Assembly (NCBI RefSeq): GCF_049537125.1
Contig: NZ_JBMVQY010000003.1
Span: 434,001 to 498,000, forward strand
DNA: 64,000 nt
Source of the DNA: Limisphaera sp026417315
GTDB lineage: Bacteria > Verrucomicrobiota > Verrucomicrobiia > Limisphaerales > Limisphaeraceae
Direction of reading: 5' to 3'
Numbering within the stretch: the first letter of the stretch is position 1; every line of letters begins with the position of its first letter. The notes under the pieces were generated by a model. That model searched no databases, was not told the DNA's origin, and was given only the letters and a program-made list of their open reading frames with translations. Positions 51,539 through 60,930 of this stretch are shown piece after piece. The position numbers and the translations under genes are program-made.

Positions 51539-52505
51539 AGGCTGCGATCCCCGGTGGCAGGGATGGGCGGCCGGACCGGGCCGCGGGCGTCCCAATGTCT
51601 TCCGCGGGCCGCCGCTGCGCGCGCAGTCGGCGATCGTGAAACAGATACTGCTGCGCATAGCCCGCGTACGGGCCGAAGTGGCGCCGACCGAACTCGGCCA
51701 GTCGTTCCGGCGAAACGCGTCGGCCGCGGAAGTAGCGCTCCCGGAGCGCACGCGCCACCCATGTGTCCACGGGAAAGGCCTCCAGGAAGCCCAAGCCGAA
51801 CAAACAAACGCAGTCGGCCACCTTGGGGCCCACGCCCGGCAGCGCCATCAGGGCCGCGCGAGCCCCGGCGTAGGAACCCCGCCTCAGCGCGTCCAAATCC
51901 AATCGTCCTTCGACCACCGCCCGGGCCGCGGCGATCAGGTAGGGCGCGCGGAAACCCATGCCACACCGGCGCAGCTCGTTTTCACCCGCGCCAGCCAGTC
52001 GGTCCGGTCCCGGAAAGCTCCAGGCCGGCGGGTGATCCGGCGGCACCGACACCGGGTCTCCCCACCTCTGACACAGCCGCTCGATCACCTGTTGGATCTG
52101 CGCAATGCGTTTGCTGGTGGAGAGGAGAAACGAGGCCAGACATTCCCAGGCGGGTTGTCGGAGCACACGCAGTCCGCGCCAACGGCGGATCGCCGCTTGC
52201 AACTCGGGCTCCGTGGGAAAGGTCGCCAACACCGATTCCAGCGGCACCTTCAGTCGGAGATAGTCGACCAGCCAGTCCCAGTCGGCCACAGGCGCCGCGA
52301 CGCGCGCGTGCACCCCTCCGGGAACCTGTCGTAATTCGACCCATCGGCCCGCGACCACGCCTTCCCAGCTCGAACCGCGACGGCGCCAGCGGAAGGCCTG
52401 GCCACAGCCGAGCGTGCTGTCCAGGTCGTAATCGGCCACGGCCCAAAAGCGCTCGGCCACCCCGGCGTCGGCCGGCGCAGTATCAACGCAGGGACCGACA
52501 CGCAT
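51537..52505 (-). CDS. OGG1-type 8-oxoguanine DNA glycosylase
   Basis: A 322-residue DNA repair glycosylase/lyase. The N-terminal domain matches the OGG family (DYDLDSTLGCGQAFRWRRRG); the helix-hairpin-helix-GPD region is ALPGVGPKVADCVCLFGLGF followed by LEAFPVDTWVARAL, with catalytic Lys228 and Asp247. The Lys marks a bifunctional glycosylase/AP lyase removing oxidised guanine. ATG 52505 overlaps the end of the upstream gene by 23 bp. Alternative: another HhH-GPD specificity. Confidence 0.88.
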   Translation of the reverse strand: MRVGPCVDTAPADAGVAERFWAVADYDLDSTLGCGQAFRWRRRGSSWEGVVAGRWVELRQVPGGVHARVAAPVADWDWLVDYLRLKVPLESVLATFPTEPELQAAIRRWRGLRVLRQPAWECLASFLLSTSKRIAQIQQVIERLCQRWGDPVSVPPDHPPAWSFPGPDRLAGAGENELRRCGMGFRAPYLIAAARAVVEGRLDLDALRRGSYAGARAALMALPGVGPKVADCVCLFGLGFLEAFPVDTWVARALRERYFRGRRVSPERLAEFGRRHFGPYAGYAQQYLFHDRRLRAQRRPAEDIGTPAARSGRPSLPPGIAA

Positions 52506-54723
52506 ACAACTGGACCCATTGCTGGGGTTGGCCGCGCCACACCGCCGGGAACACGCCCAGACTCTCAACCTCCTCGAATTGGGCGAGCAGGGTGTCCGGA
52601 GGAGGTTGCGGCTGCGGGGCTTCCCAGCGCAGGGACGGATCGAACGGCCGGCGAATCCACTCCTTGAATCGCACCGGAGACTTCAGGCGCCGCACAAAGA
52701 CGGCGTGGACCCCTTTCCGATTGCTGTAGCCGGGCCAGAAATAAAACTGGTTTTTCGGCCGGGGCGACGGCAGGCAGAACACCAGGGGATCCTCCGGCAA
52801 CCCGGCGCGGGCCTCGGGCAGGTAAAACGTCATCAGGCTGGTGATGCCGTAGTGGTCGCCGATGATCAGGACCGGCCGACCCTCGGCCAACAACTTGCGT
52901 CGGGCCTCCGCAGCCAGCGCGGCGGTTTCCTTCCAACCGCGCACGCGATGCAGCGGGTCGAGGTTTTGGGGCAGGACCACCCCCGTGGCGCGCTGGAGCA
53001 GGCGGCTGTCGTGCATGGGCACCAGCATCAGAAGGCCGAGGGCCAATCCCACCGCGTAAGCGCGCCGATGCCAGGGCCGCCATTGGTTCCGCCGTTCCTG
53101 CCAGTACACCGCCGTCAGACACAGCAGCGGGAGGATGGACGGGGCAATCCAGTTCAGCATGACGCGCGAATGCAGCGTCCACAGCAGGTACACCAGAAAC
53201 ACCGGCAGGCCCATGCTGAGGGTGTACAGGAGCCGCGAATCCGTGCGCAGGTGGCGCAGTGTACCGATCACGGCCGTCACCATGGCGCCAAACCAAACCG
53301 GGTTCCACAAGGCCGCTTCTCCGGCCAGAAACTCCCCGAGGTAACGCAGGGTCGGGCGCCAGGGCTGTCCCAGGTTGGCGTCCTGGGCCACGTGTTGGGC
53401 CGTGACCCAGCCGTGCTGCCAGTTCCAGAGCAGGGGCGGCAGCAGACAGATCAGATTGATCAGCAGCGCAAGATACGGTCCGGGCCGGCGCAGATGCTGC
53501 CGGGCCGCGGGCCACAACGCGAACCACACTGCCCAGCACAGCCACTGCAACAGGGCGGTGTACTTGCTCAGGCTCCCCAGGCCCATCCAGAACCCGACCC
53601 AGAGCCAGTCGCGGGTGCGGCCCTCCGGCCCGGTCGCGCGCCAGCCGGCCACCATGGCCAGGGTCCAAAACAGCACGTTCCACGGATCCACGGTCATCAG
53701 GGTGCTTCCCACGGCCAACAGGGGCGTGGTGGCCACCATGAGCAGGAACAGAACCGCGCCGCGGGCCCCGATCCAGCCCGACAAAAACCGGAGCAACGTC
53801 CACCCCAGCACCGCTCCAATCAGGGGGGCGAAAAACCGAACCCCGAACTGCGTGTCTCCCCAGAGGGCCGTGCTGGCCCAGTGGCTCCAGGCGATCCAGG
53901 GCGGTTTGCTGTAGTACCCCAGCGCGGGTCGTTTCGACCAGAGCCACTGATACGCCTCGTCTTCGGAAAGCTGGATCAGGTCGCTGGCGACATACGCCCA
54001 GCGCCCCAGCAGGAGTGCGGCGATCAACAGGTAGCCGGCGCGCCGCCACTGGAGTTCTTCGGTCGTCGCACGGGTCGCGTCCGTCTCCGCCGTCGCCGCG
54101 GAATCCGGTGGACCGGTCTCGGGCCAGGGCGGAATCAGACGCGGACATCGCGCGTACCAGAGCGGAAACCAGCGCCGACCGATGCGGTCCCATACTTCAC
54201 CGGCCGCCCACAGGCCGGCCAGCGCATACCCGCTGCCCAGGATCGCGCCGGCCAACACGTCGGAGGGATAATGCACGCCGTTGTACACCCGGGAAAACGC
54301 CACCGCCGACGCCAGGGGCACCATGAACCGCCAACTGCGGCGATAGTACAGTGCCAGGATCGTTGCTGCCGCGAACCAGTTGAACGCGTGGCCGGACGGC
54401 ATGCTCTTGCCGCGGTTTTGTCCACTGCCCACGCGGGATTCAACGCCTTCGAGCGCTGCGAACGGACGAGGGCGGCCGACGGCCTTTTTGATCGTGTTGC
54501 AGACCAAACCGTCTCCGGCGGGCAGCAACAGCAACAGCATCAGAAGACAAAGACGCGCCCGGCGACCGCCTCTCCAAAGCATGCACGCCGCCAGGAGGAT
54601 GACGGCCGGATAAAACAGCGGGTGCCCGCTCAGGATCGGCATGAGCCAGTCGAAGAACGGGTTCCGCAGATGTTCATACACCAGCCGGAACAGCGCCGTA
54701 TCCAGTGCCACCAACGCGTCCAT
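52483..54723 (-). CDS. PAP2 phosphatase-glycosyltransferase 39 fusion membrane protein
   Basis: A 746-residue polytopic protein combining two enzymes. Residues about 1-190 are a PAP2 lipid phosphatase with all three motifs: KKAVGRPRPF, MPSGHAFNWF and SRVYNGVHYPSDVLAGAIL. Residues about 225-640 match ArnT/GT39-type glycosyltransferases with LSEDEAYQWLWSKRPALGYY, KPPWIAWSH and many hydrophobic helices. PAP2 enzymes dephosphorylate undecaprenyl pyrophosphate or similar lipids; GT39 enzymes use polyprenyl-phosphate sugars. The fusion suggests coupling of lipid-carrier recycling to sugar transfer. The C-terminal ~110 residues look soluble. Confidence 0.87.
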   Translation of the reverse strand: MDALVALDTALFRLVYEHLRNPFFDWLMPILSGHPLFYPAVILLAACMLWRGGRRARLCLLMLLLLLPAGDGLVCNTIKKAVGRPRPFAALEGVESRVGSGQNRGKSMPSGHAFNWFAAATILALYYRRSWRFMVPLASAVAFSRVYNGVHYPSDVLAGAILGSGYALAGLWAAGEVWDRIGRRWFPLWYARCPRLIPPWPETGPPDSAATAETDATRATTEELQWRRAGYLLIAALLLGRWAYVASDLIQLSEDEAYQWLWSKRPALGYYSKPPWIAWSHWASTALWGDTQFGVRFFAPLIGAVLGWTLLRFLSGWIGARGAVLFLLMVATTPLLAVGSTLMTVDPWNVLFWTLAMVAGWRATGPEGRTRDWLWVGFWMGLGSLSKYTALLQWLCWAVWFALWPAARQHLRRPGPYLALLINLICLLPPLLWNWQHGWVTAQHVAQDANLGQPWRPTLRYLGEFLAGEAALWNPVWFGAMVTAVIGTLRHLRTDSRLLYTLSMGLPVFLVYLLWTLHSRVMLNWIAPSILPLLCLTAVYWQERRNQWRPWHRRAYAVGLALGLLMLVPMHDSRLLQRATGVVLPQNLDPLHRVRGWKETAALAAEARRKLLAEGRPVLIIGDHYGITSLMTFYLPEARAGLPEDPLVFCLPSPRPKNQFYFWPGYSNRKGVHAVFVRRLKSPVRFKEWIRRPFDPSLRWEAPQPQPPPDTLLAQFEEVESLGVFPAVWRGQPQQWVQLYACRSLR

Positions 54724-54943
54724 GCGGCGCCAATCTAGCGCGACCCCACGCGCTCAACAGCCGAAAAGCATCTTCGCGGCTGTGCCGGTGAGGTCTCCGA
54801 CGGGGTCCGTGGAGAGCGCGGTGGCCGCGCCCGGCTCCGCGGGGTCCGGGAACGTGCCGGCATCGGCTGAACGAAAGGTTCGTGGCGAAGGTCCGGCGCG
54901 CCCAGCCCGGCGGCTGATGTCGGCCAATGCGGCCGGAGGATGT

Positions 54944-55879
54944 TTAGAAAACCTCTGCCTTCAAACCGGCCACGACGCGAACGGTCTGGGCGATCCGGGA
55001 CAGCGAGCGCAGCGGCAGGTGTCCGTAATCCGATTTGGGCGAAGGTCGCGTTGCCGAATAAATCTGCACCAACTCGATTTGAGCGCCCGCCTGTTTCAGT
55101 TCCCGCAGGCGGTGGGCAAAGGCCAGGATTTCCTCCTCGGGCGGCTCCTCTCCGCGAATGGAGGGGAACAGGCTCTGGATGATGATGGGCCGTTGTCGTC
55201 CGAGGGTCAGGATGTTGTGCAGGATCTTCTCCAGGGGGACATGCACGTTGCTGACCTTGTCCAGATAGGCCTGCGTGCCCCCGTCCAGCTTGGCCCAGAT
55301 TTCGTCACTGCGGGTGAAGTGGCGCAGCCCGGCCTGGACCTCGGGTCGGTCCAGCTCGGTGGCGTTGGTGATCAGCACCAATTTGAAGAACTCGCGCAGG
55401 GCCCGGATGTGAACGACCTCCTCGACCGCCTCGGCGAAGTTGGGACAAAGGGTGGGTTCGCCATCCCCGCTGAGGGCCACGTGCTTGAGCTCCAGCAGTT
55501 CGGGGGGCAAGCCCCGGTACAGGGGCCGATCGCGCAACTGGCCGCTGCGGACCCGGTCCAGCGTACGCTGCAGCTCCGCCGCCATCACGCGCACGTCCAG
55601 ATGCGTCTCCCGCGGCGGAACGTTCCGCTGCACCTCGCAATACAGGCAGTCGAAGTTGCACCGTTTGTCGGGATTCATGTTGATCCCGACCGACAATCCC
55701 CGGGCCCGCGGGGAAATCACAACGTACACGAACCGGTTGTCCAAAAAATCCCGGGGCGCGCCAAAGGCCGTCTCGGGCGACAGGGTCGTGCCCCGCGAAG
55801 CCGAGGGAGCCGCCGCGGGTGCGGGTTCCGGTGCGCCTGTGGATTTTTCCGTGTCGGTTCGCACGTTTGACACGGCCAA
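54944..55879 (-). CDS. Radical SAM protein
   Basis: A 311-residue radical SAM enzyme with cluster-binding cysteines C74, C78 and C81 in DKRCNFDCLYCEVQ, a GDGEPTLCPNF motif and a regular barrel (IWAKLDGGTQAYLDKVSNVH). The N-terminal 40 residues are low-complexity. The best family resemblance is to wybutosine-synthesis-like/UPF radical SAM proteins that carry the same SGDGEPTLCP motif. Start is uncertain: TTG 55879 or GTG 55873, neither with a strong ribosome binding site. Reaction unknown. Confidence 0.85.
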   Translation of the reverse strand: MAVSNVRTDTEKSTGAPEPAPAAAPSASRGTTLSPETAFGAPRDFLDNRFVYVVISPRARGLSVGINMNPDKRCNFDCLYCEVQRNVPPRETHLDVRVMAAELQRTLDRVRSGQLRDRPLYRGLPPELLELKHVALSGDGEPTLCPNFAEAVEEVVHIRALREFFKLVLITNATELDRPEVQAGLRHFTRSDEIWAKLDGGTQAYLDKVSNVHVPLEKILHNILTLGRQRPIIIQSLFPSIRGEEPPEEEILAFAHRLRELKQAGAQIELVQIYSATRPSPKSDYGHLPLRSLSRIAQTVRVVAGLKAEVF

Positions 55880-56031
55880 CTTATTGGCACTGTTAGTGCG
55901 CTCCTACACCGGCTTTGGCAAAAAGCGTGCATTTTTTGACCAGTGGGACTTGTTTTGAAGAGCGCGACAGCCCTGAGAAGGCCGCAGCCATGCGACTCAG
56001 GGCTCGAGCGGTCCCTCCGCCCGGCTCGCCC

Positions 56032-57036
56032 TCAACCACAGGCCCGGGGGAACAGCCGGGCCCAACGCTCCGGCCATGGATAGAGCAGCAGCGTACGAGC
56101 AATCCACGCCCGGACCTCCCTCCGCGGCACTTTCACCCGCTGGGCGGGATCCAGGGGATTGACCTGCTGCAGTCCGACCAGGGTCCGCGCGCCAATCAGA
56201 AGCGGCCAGGCACAGGCCAGGCGCAGTCGCACCTGCCGTCGCGGCAGATGAAGGGTGTAGTCCCAGCCCAGGGTGAGCGCACGCAACGCCCGTTGCCGCC
56301 ACTGTTCGTAGCGCGGCTGCAACCTTGGCCACACAGCCGGTTGCCTCAGATCGGTCGGTTGCAGACCGAGGCGATGCAGTTCCTCCAATGGCAGGTAACA
56401 GCGGCCCTGGCGCAGGTCGCCCGCGAGGTCGCGGAGGATGTTCACCAGTTGCAGGCCCTTGCCGAACTCCACCGCCTGCTCCAGGACCGCCGATTCGTCC
56501 CACGGCATCTCCGGAAACAGGTGCCGACGACACACGCGGGTCCAGAACTCTCCCACGCAGCCGGCCACGCAAAACGTGTAGTGCTCGAGCTCGGCTGCGG
56601 TTTCCAGGGCCGTCACGGTCCCCTCGGCCGGGATGCGGCCGAATCGCACCAGATCCGAACGTTGGCCTGCGAGGATCCAGTCGAGCACCTTCCGGACATC
56701 GGCGCGGTCCTCGGGAGGGAGCGTTCCCAGCAGGGCGACAGTCCGGGGCCAGTGACGCAGGAGCTCGCATTCCGGCGAGCGGGGTTGACCCGCCAGCCAT
56801 GTCTCCAGAACCGGCGCTGGCGGTTGATCCGGGTCGAGGATCTGCGCCCGCATGCGATCGAGCACCGCCAGGCGCTCCTCCACCGGCAGGGCGGTCGCAT
56901 CCGCCACGGTGTCGGTGCTGCGCGCCAGCAGGTAGGCCAGCCCAATGGAGCGGCGCACCCGGCGCGGCAGGGCGCGGAGGCTGAGCCAGAACGAGCGCGA
57001 CGTGTCACGCAGCAAACGCCAGGCCTGCGGCGTCAT
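56032..57036 (-). CDS. Squalene/phytoene synthase family protein
   Basis: A 334-residue trans-isoprenyl diphosphate synthase of the squalene/phytoene synthase family. The two aspartate-rich metal sites are present: STDTVAD (Asp42, Asp46) and QLVNILRDLAGD (Asp203, Asp207). The N-terminus SRSFWLSLRALPRRVRRSIG and CYLPLEEL downstream are typical. It condenses two farnesyl or geranylgeranyl diphosphates; Verrucomicrobia use such enzymes for squalene (hopanoids) or carotenoids. No desaturase or cyclase genes are in view, so the product cannot be named. Confidence 0.9.
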   Translation of the reverse strand: MTPQAWRLLRDTSRSFWLSLRALPRRVRRSIGLAYLLARSTDTVADATALPVEERLAVLDRMRAQILDPDQPPAPVLETWLAGQPRSPECELLRHWPRTVALLGTLPPEDRADVRKVLDWILAGQRSDLVRFGRIPAEGTVTALETAAELEHYTFCVAGCVGEFWTRVCRRHLFPEMPWDESAVLEQAVEFGKGLQLVNILRDLAGDLRQGRCYLPLEELHRLGLQPTDLRQPAVWPRLQPRYEQWRQRALRALTLGWDYTLHLPRRQVRLRLACAWPLLIGARTLVGLQQVNPLDPAQRVKVPRREVRAWIARTLLLYPWPERWARLFPRACG

Positions 57037-57193
57037 GACTCCGGAGTTCCCCGACTGACGGACGATGACCGAGAACGGGCGTGAAACGGACGTTGAGGTC
57101 CGGCGAAATCGGAACCCCGGGCAGCAAGAGCCCGCGGGGCTGACGGAATGGGCCGTTGCCCGCGGCCCGCCCAGCCGCGCGTGCGACCGGATG

Positions 57194-58600
57194 TCATTGC
57201 AGCCGTTGCTTCCATCGTTTCAGTTGTCGGGCCACTTCCCGGGGCCCGGGCCCGCCCGGGAGCTCGCGGCGTTGCAGGGCGGCTTTGACCTCGAAGACCC
57301 TGAGCATCGAGGGATCGAACAGGGGCGAGAGTGCCTGCCATTCCGACAGCGGCATTTGATCCAGGGGACAGCCCAGCTGCTCGGCGCGTGCCACGGCCGC
57401 ACCCACCAGGTGATGCGCCTGACGAAACGGGACGCCCCGCCGCACCAGCGCCTCGGCCAGGTCGGTCGCCAACAGCATCGGGTCGGCCACCGCTGCCGCA
57501 CAGCGCTCCGGTTGGAACTCGACCTGCTCGAGCATCCCCGCCATGAGCCGCGCGCAGGCCCGGACCGTGTCCGCCGTGTCGAACAACCGTTCCTTGTCTT
57601 CCTGCAGGTCCCGATTGTACGTGAGCGGAAGGCCCTTGAGCACGACCAGCAATGCCGTGAGGTTGCCGATGACTCGACCGGACTTGCCCCGGATCAGTTC
57701 GGCCACGTCCGGGTTCTTCTTCTGCGGCATCAGCGAGGATCCGGTGGTGTAGGCATCCCCGATGCGGATGAACCCGAACTCGGCGCTGTTCCAGAGGATC
57801 AGGTCCTCGGCCAGCCGCGAGAGATGCACCGCCAACAGGGCCGCATGCGCACAGAACTCGACCACGAAATCACGATCGCTGACGGCGTCCATCGAATTGG
57901 TCGTCAGCCGCGGCCGGCCGCGTCGATCCACAAAACCCAGCTCCCGCGCCACGAAGGCGCGATCCAAAGGCAGGGTGGAACCGGCCAGCGCGCCCGCGCC
58001 CAGGGGACAGACGTTCAGCCGCTCGGCGCACTGGGCCAGTCGCTCCCGGTCGCGGTCCAGCATTTCCACGTACGCCAGCAAATGATGGGCCACCGAGACA
58101 GGTTGGGCGCGCTGCAAATGGGTGTAGCCGGGGATGAGCACTGCGGCATTTCGCTCTGCCAGTCGCACCAGGGCGCCCATGAGGGCCCGGAGATCGTCGA
58201 GCAGCCCGGCAATTTCTTCGCGCAACCAGAGGCGCAGATCGAGCGCGATCTGATCGTTCCGCGATCGGCCCGTGTGCAGTCTGGCCCCCGCCGGTACGCG
58301 ACGGGTCAGCTCGGCCTCGATGTTCATGTGCACGTCTTCCAGCTCGGGCCTCCAAACAAAGCGACCGGCGGCGATTTCCTGCGCGATGCTTTGAAGCCCG
58401 CGCCGGATCGCCCGGTACTCCCGGGTACTCAGCAGGCCGACCTTGTGCAGCATGGCTGCATGGGCCAGGGAACCGGCGATGTCCTGCGCCCAGAGCCGCT
58501 GGTCGAAACTGATGGACTGGGTAAACCGGGCCACTTCCTCACTGGGCCCGGTTTGAAACCGGCCGCTCCGGGATATGGGTGATACCAACCGTTTCTTCAT
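57194..58600 (-). CDS. argH: Argininosuccinate lyase
   Basis: A 468-residue last-step enzyme of arginine synthesis, splitting argininosuccinate into arginine and fumarate. Conserved blocks: DVHMNIEAELTRRVP, HTGRSRNDQIALDLRLW, PGYTHLQRAQPVS with catalytic His161, and the signature TGSSLMPQKKNPD (287-297 core). Start ATG 58600 gives the usual length; the frame continues upstream with low-complexity residues. No other arg genes are nearby. Confidence 0.96.
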   Translation of the reverse strand: MKKRLVSPISRSGRFQTGPSEEVARFTQSISFDQRLWAQDIAGSLAHAAMLHKVGLLSTREYRAIRRGLQSIAQEIAAGRFVWRPELEDVHMNIEAELTRRVPAGARLHTGRSRNDQIALDLRLWLREEIAGLLDDLRALMGALVRLAERNAAVLIPGYTHLQRAQPVSVAHHLLAYVEMLDRDRERLAQCAERLNVCPLGAGALAGSTLPLDRAFVARELGFVDRRGRPRLTTNSMDAVSDRDFVVEFCAHAALLAVHLSRLAEDLILWNSAEFGFIRIGDAYTTGSSLMPQKKNPDVAELIRGKSGRVIGNLTALLVVLKGLPLTYNRDLQEDKERLFDTADTVRACARLMAGMLEQVEFQPERCAAAVADPMLLATDLAEALVRRGVPFRQAHHLVGAAVARAEQLGCPLDQMPLSEWQALSPLFDPSMLRVFEVKAALQRRELPGGPGPREVARQLKRWKQRLQ

Positions 58601-59102
58601 GCTCGCAATTGCCGGCACCATGCCGCAGCCGGTCACCAAAGTCACTTTCAAACCGGCTGGCCAGCGCGGCCCAGGCCCGAGCCGGCAATGTCTCCCCGTT
58701 CCATCGGCCGACGCCAACGCCCGGCAGGGGATGCCTCGCAGACCCGGCAGAACCACGCGGGAGCGTGAACACTCTCGGTAGGGCCCACGACCCCGGCTCC
58801 CGCGGTTCACGCGCAATTCCTCACCTTGACTGTGCGACGGTCCCGGGCCTGGCACGGCTGTCCGTGTCCCGGATGGCATGGGCGGCGCTGCTCGGGGCAC
58901 GCAAAAAGGCCCGCCGATCGTGCCATTCACCCCGGAGTCGTCCTCGCCGAGTCGATCCCGGCCGCAATTTCAGCGGCACGCTTCGCGCCGCCCGAATGGG
59001 GTGGGCCACTCCGACTCCATGGGAGAACCCCGGTTTGTGACAGGCCCCGGCCGGTCGCCTGCTCGGGCCCGGAATTGCCGGGGGAAGCGGAAACCCGGCT
59101 GC
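58601..59102. other. Intergenic region upstream of argH
   Basis: About 500 bp between the end of the receiver-MBL gene and the argH start, both on the minus strand. No coding frame is convincing on either strand. It should hold the argH promoter; no recognisable arginine operator is visible by eye. Confidence 0.4.
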
Positions 59103-60392
59103 TCAACGCAAGCCGGCCGCCGGCGCCCACACGAGTTCCCGGCCTTCGCGCGCGGCCGCCACGTGCAGTCGCCCGCCCTGAGCCTTCACCAGGGCCCGTG
59201 CATGGGCGGTCAGTGCGTCGATCTGCGCATCGTCGTGGTCCGGGTCGTGATGGAACAGAAAGAGGCGTCGAACCCCGGCGGCCAGGGCGAGACCGACGGC
59301 GTCGTCGACGCAGCCGTGCCCCCAGCCGACGCGCTGCTGGTATTCCTGACAGTCGTACTGGGCGTCCAGGATCAGCACTTCGGCTCCTCGACAAAACTCG
59401 GTGAGCTGGGCGTCGGCTTGTTCCACGAAAGCAGTGTCATGAGAAGGGGGCGCGCCGGAATGCCGCTGCAACCGGTGCTTGCGCCCGTGCGGTTCGTTGT
59501 CCGGCAAATACACCAGCGAACGATTCCCGACGGTCAACCGGTAACCCACGCAAAGGCCGGGGTGATTGGCGCGAGTGACGGTGACACGGACCGGCCCGAG
59601 CGTGAAGGTCGAACCCGGAAACTCTTCGATGGTCACATTGGCCGGCAGGTCGGGGAGTCCCACGGGGAAGAACGGGCTTTCCATTTGGTGGTTGAGGACG
59701 GTGCGCAGTCCGCGGCGGGCCCCCTTGCAGCCCAGAATCCGCACGCGATGCCGCGGCTCATACAGGGGGGCAAAAAAGGGCAATCCCTGAATGTGATCCC
59801 AATGCGTGTGCGTCAGAAGGATCGTCAGCGACAAGGGCCGGTCGCCGAACTCTTCCCGCAGGTGCCGCCCCAGCATGCGCAAGCCCGTGCCGGCGTCCAG
59901 AATGAGAATCTCCGGGCCGGCGCGGACCTCGACGCAACTGGTGTTGCCGCCGTACCGCACCGTGCTCCGACCCGGCGTGGGGATAGACCCGCGCACGCCC
60001 CAGAAACGCAATCGCGCGGGCAATCCGGATTCGCCAGCCGTCACCGGCGGCAGCGCTGCGAGCAGCTTCTCCCGCGTCAGCGGTTCCCGCAGGACATCGT
60101 CGGCACCGGCAGGCGGGGCCGCTGCCGCGGCAGCCCGGGAAGGCGCCGGCAGCAGCAGCAACACCCGCCCATGGGAACCGAGCAATTGTCGCAATCGTCG
60201 AAGGACCGGGAACTTCTCGGCGCGGGCCAGGTCTGCGTAACAGAGGACCACCCCCGGCACATGGCGACGCGCCTCCTCCACGGCGCGATCGAGGGACGGT
60301 ACCAGCACCACTCGATATCCGCAGCTTTCCAGCAATCGGCCGGTGAAGCGGGCGGCGACGGGTCTGTGGTCGACAAGGAGCGCCAGATTCAT
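59103..60392 (-). CDS. Receiver-like domain fused to metallo-beta-lactamase phosphodiesterase
   Basis: A 429-residue protein. Residues 1-115 look like a response-regulator receiver (ALLVDHRPVAARFTGRLLE; VVLCYADLARAEKFPVLRRL; LREPLTREKLLAALP), with Asp8 and Asp54 in likely positions, though the usual acidic pair is reduced, so it may be a pseudo-receiver. Residues 125-429 are a metallo-beta-lactamase fold with RFWGVRGSIPTPG, ILDAGTGLRMLG and the metal motif THTHWDHIQG (194-200), then ILDAQYD and FLFHHDPDHDD. This MBL subgroup includes PhnP/RNase Z-like phosphodiesterases. Domain order suggests signal-gated hydrolysis. Confidence 0.87.
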   Translation of the reverse strand: MNLALLVDHRPVAARFTGRLLESCGYRVVLVPSLDRAVEEARRHVPGVVLCYADLARAEKFPVLRRLRQLLGSHGRVLLLLPAPSRAAAAAAPPAGADDVLREPLTREKLLAALPPVTAGESGLPARLRFWGVRGSIPTPGRSTVRYGGNTSCVEVRAGPEILILDAGTGLRMLGRHLREEFGDRPLSLTILLTHTHWDHIQGLPFFAPLYEPRHRVRILGCKGARRGLRTVLNHQMESPFFPVGLPDLPANVTIEEFPGSTFTLGPVRVTVTRANHPGLCVGYRLTVGNRSLVYLPDNEPHGRKHRLQRHSGAPPSHDTAFVEQADAQLTEFCRGAEVLILDAQYDCQEYQQRVGWGHGCVDDAVGLALAAGVRRLFLFHHDPDHDDAQIDALTAHARALVKAQGGRLHVAAAREGRELVWAPAAGLR

Positions 60393-60930
60393 GCAAACCG
60401 CTGACGATCTCTGCGAGGTTCAGCCTATGAGACCGCCCGAAAAAGAAAAGCGGTTAAAATCCGCGAACGAGGGTTTGCCCTGCGCCGGAAACGCCCGCCG
60501 CAAAGGGCAAGCGGCTTTTTCCACGCGACGCCGGCAACGTTTCGCCCGGCGGCGTCGATACCCTCGGAGTCCCGGTGGACGCGCGCCTTCAAGTTTGCCC
60601 GGATTCCAAGGATGCCAGCGGGGGCGTGGCGCTTTTGTGTGATTCGCCCTGTTTTCTTTTGCACAAACCGCGCAGAATGCGCCACCGACCGGAACGCCGC
60701 TGCAGCCGGAAGCCGACATGACATGTTGCGGCAGAGGCACTTCCACCGTGGAGCCCACCCGCGGCACGCCTCCTGCTCCTGAGGCTCGTGCAGTGCCTGG
60801 CGCGCGGTGGTTCGGCAGGGAAGCAAGATGCCGCCGGTGCTGGACCGGAGGTCTGCGTTGTTCCTCCGACCTGCCGGACCCGCGCGCCCGGCCCATGGAA
60901 ACCAAACTCGAGCATCGGAGAACGAACAAC
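60393..60930. other. Divergent intergenic region upstream of the barrel gene
   Basis: Roughly 540 bp between the receiver-MBL gene (minus) and the outer-membrane barrel gene (plus). An A-rich patch near 60431-60465 stands out against the GC-rich background and is the likeliest promoter area for either gene. GGAG ten bases before 60931 is the barrel gene's ribosome binding site. No coding frame is convincing. Confidence 0.4.

Noticed and set aside
52519..54738. 739-residue open frame on the + strand opposite the PAP2-GT39 gene
   Set aside because: Gln/Arg/His-rich antisense shadow; the - strand protein has full PAP2 and GT39 motifs.
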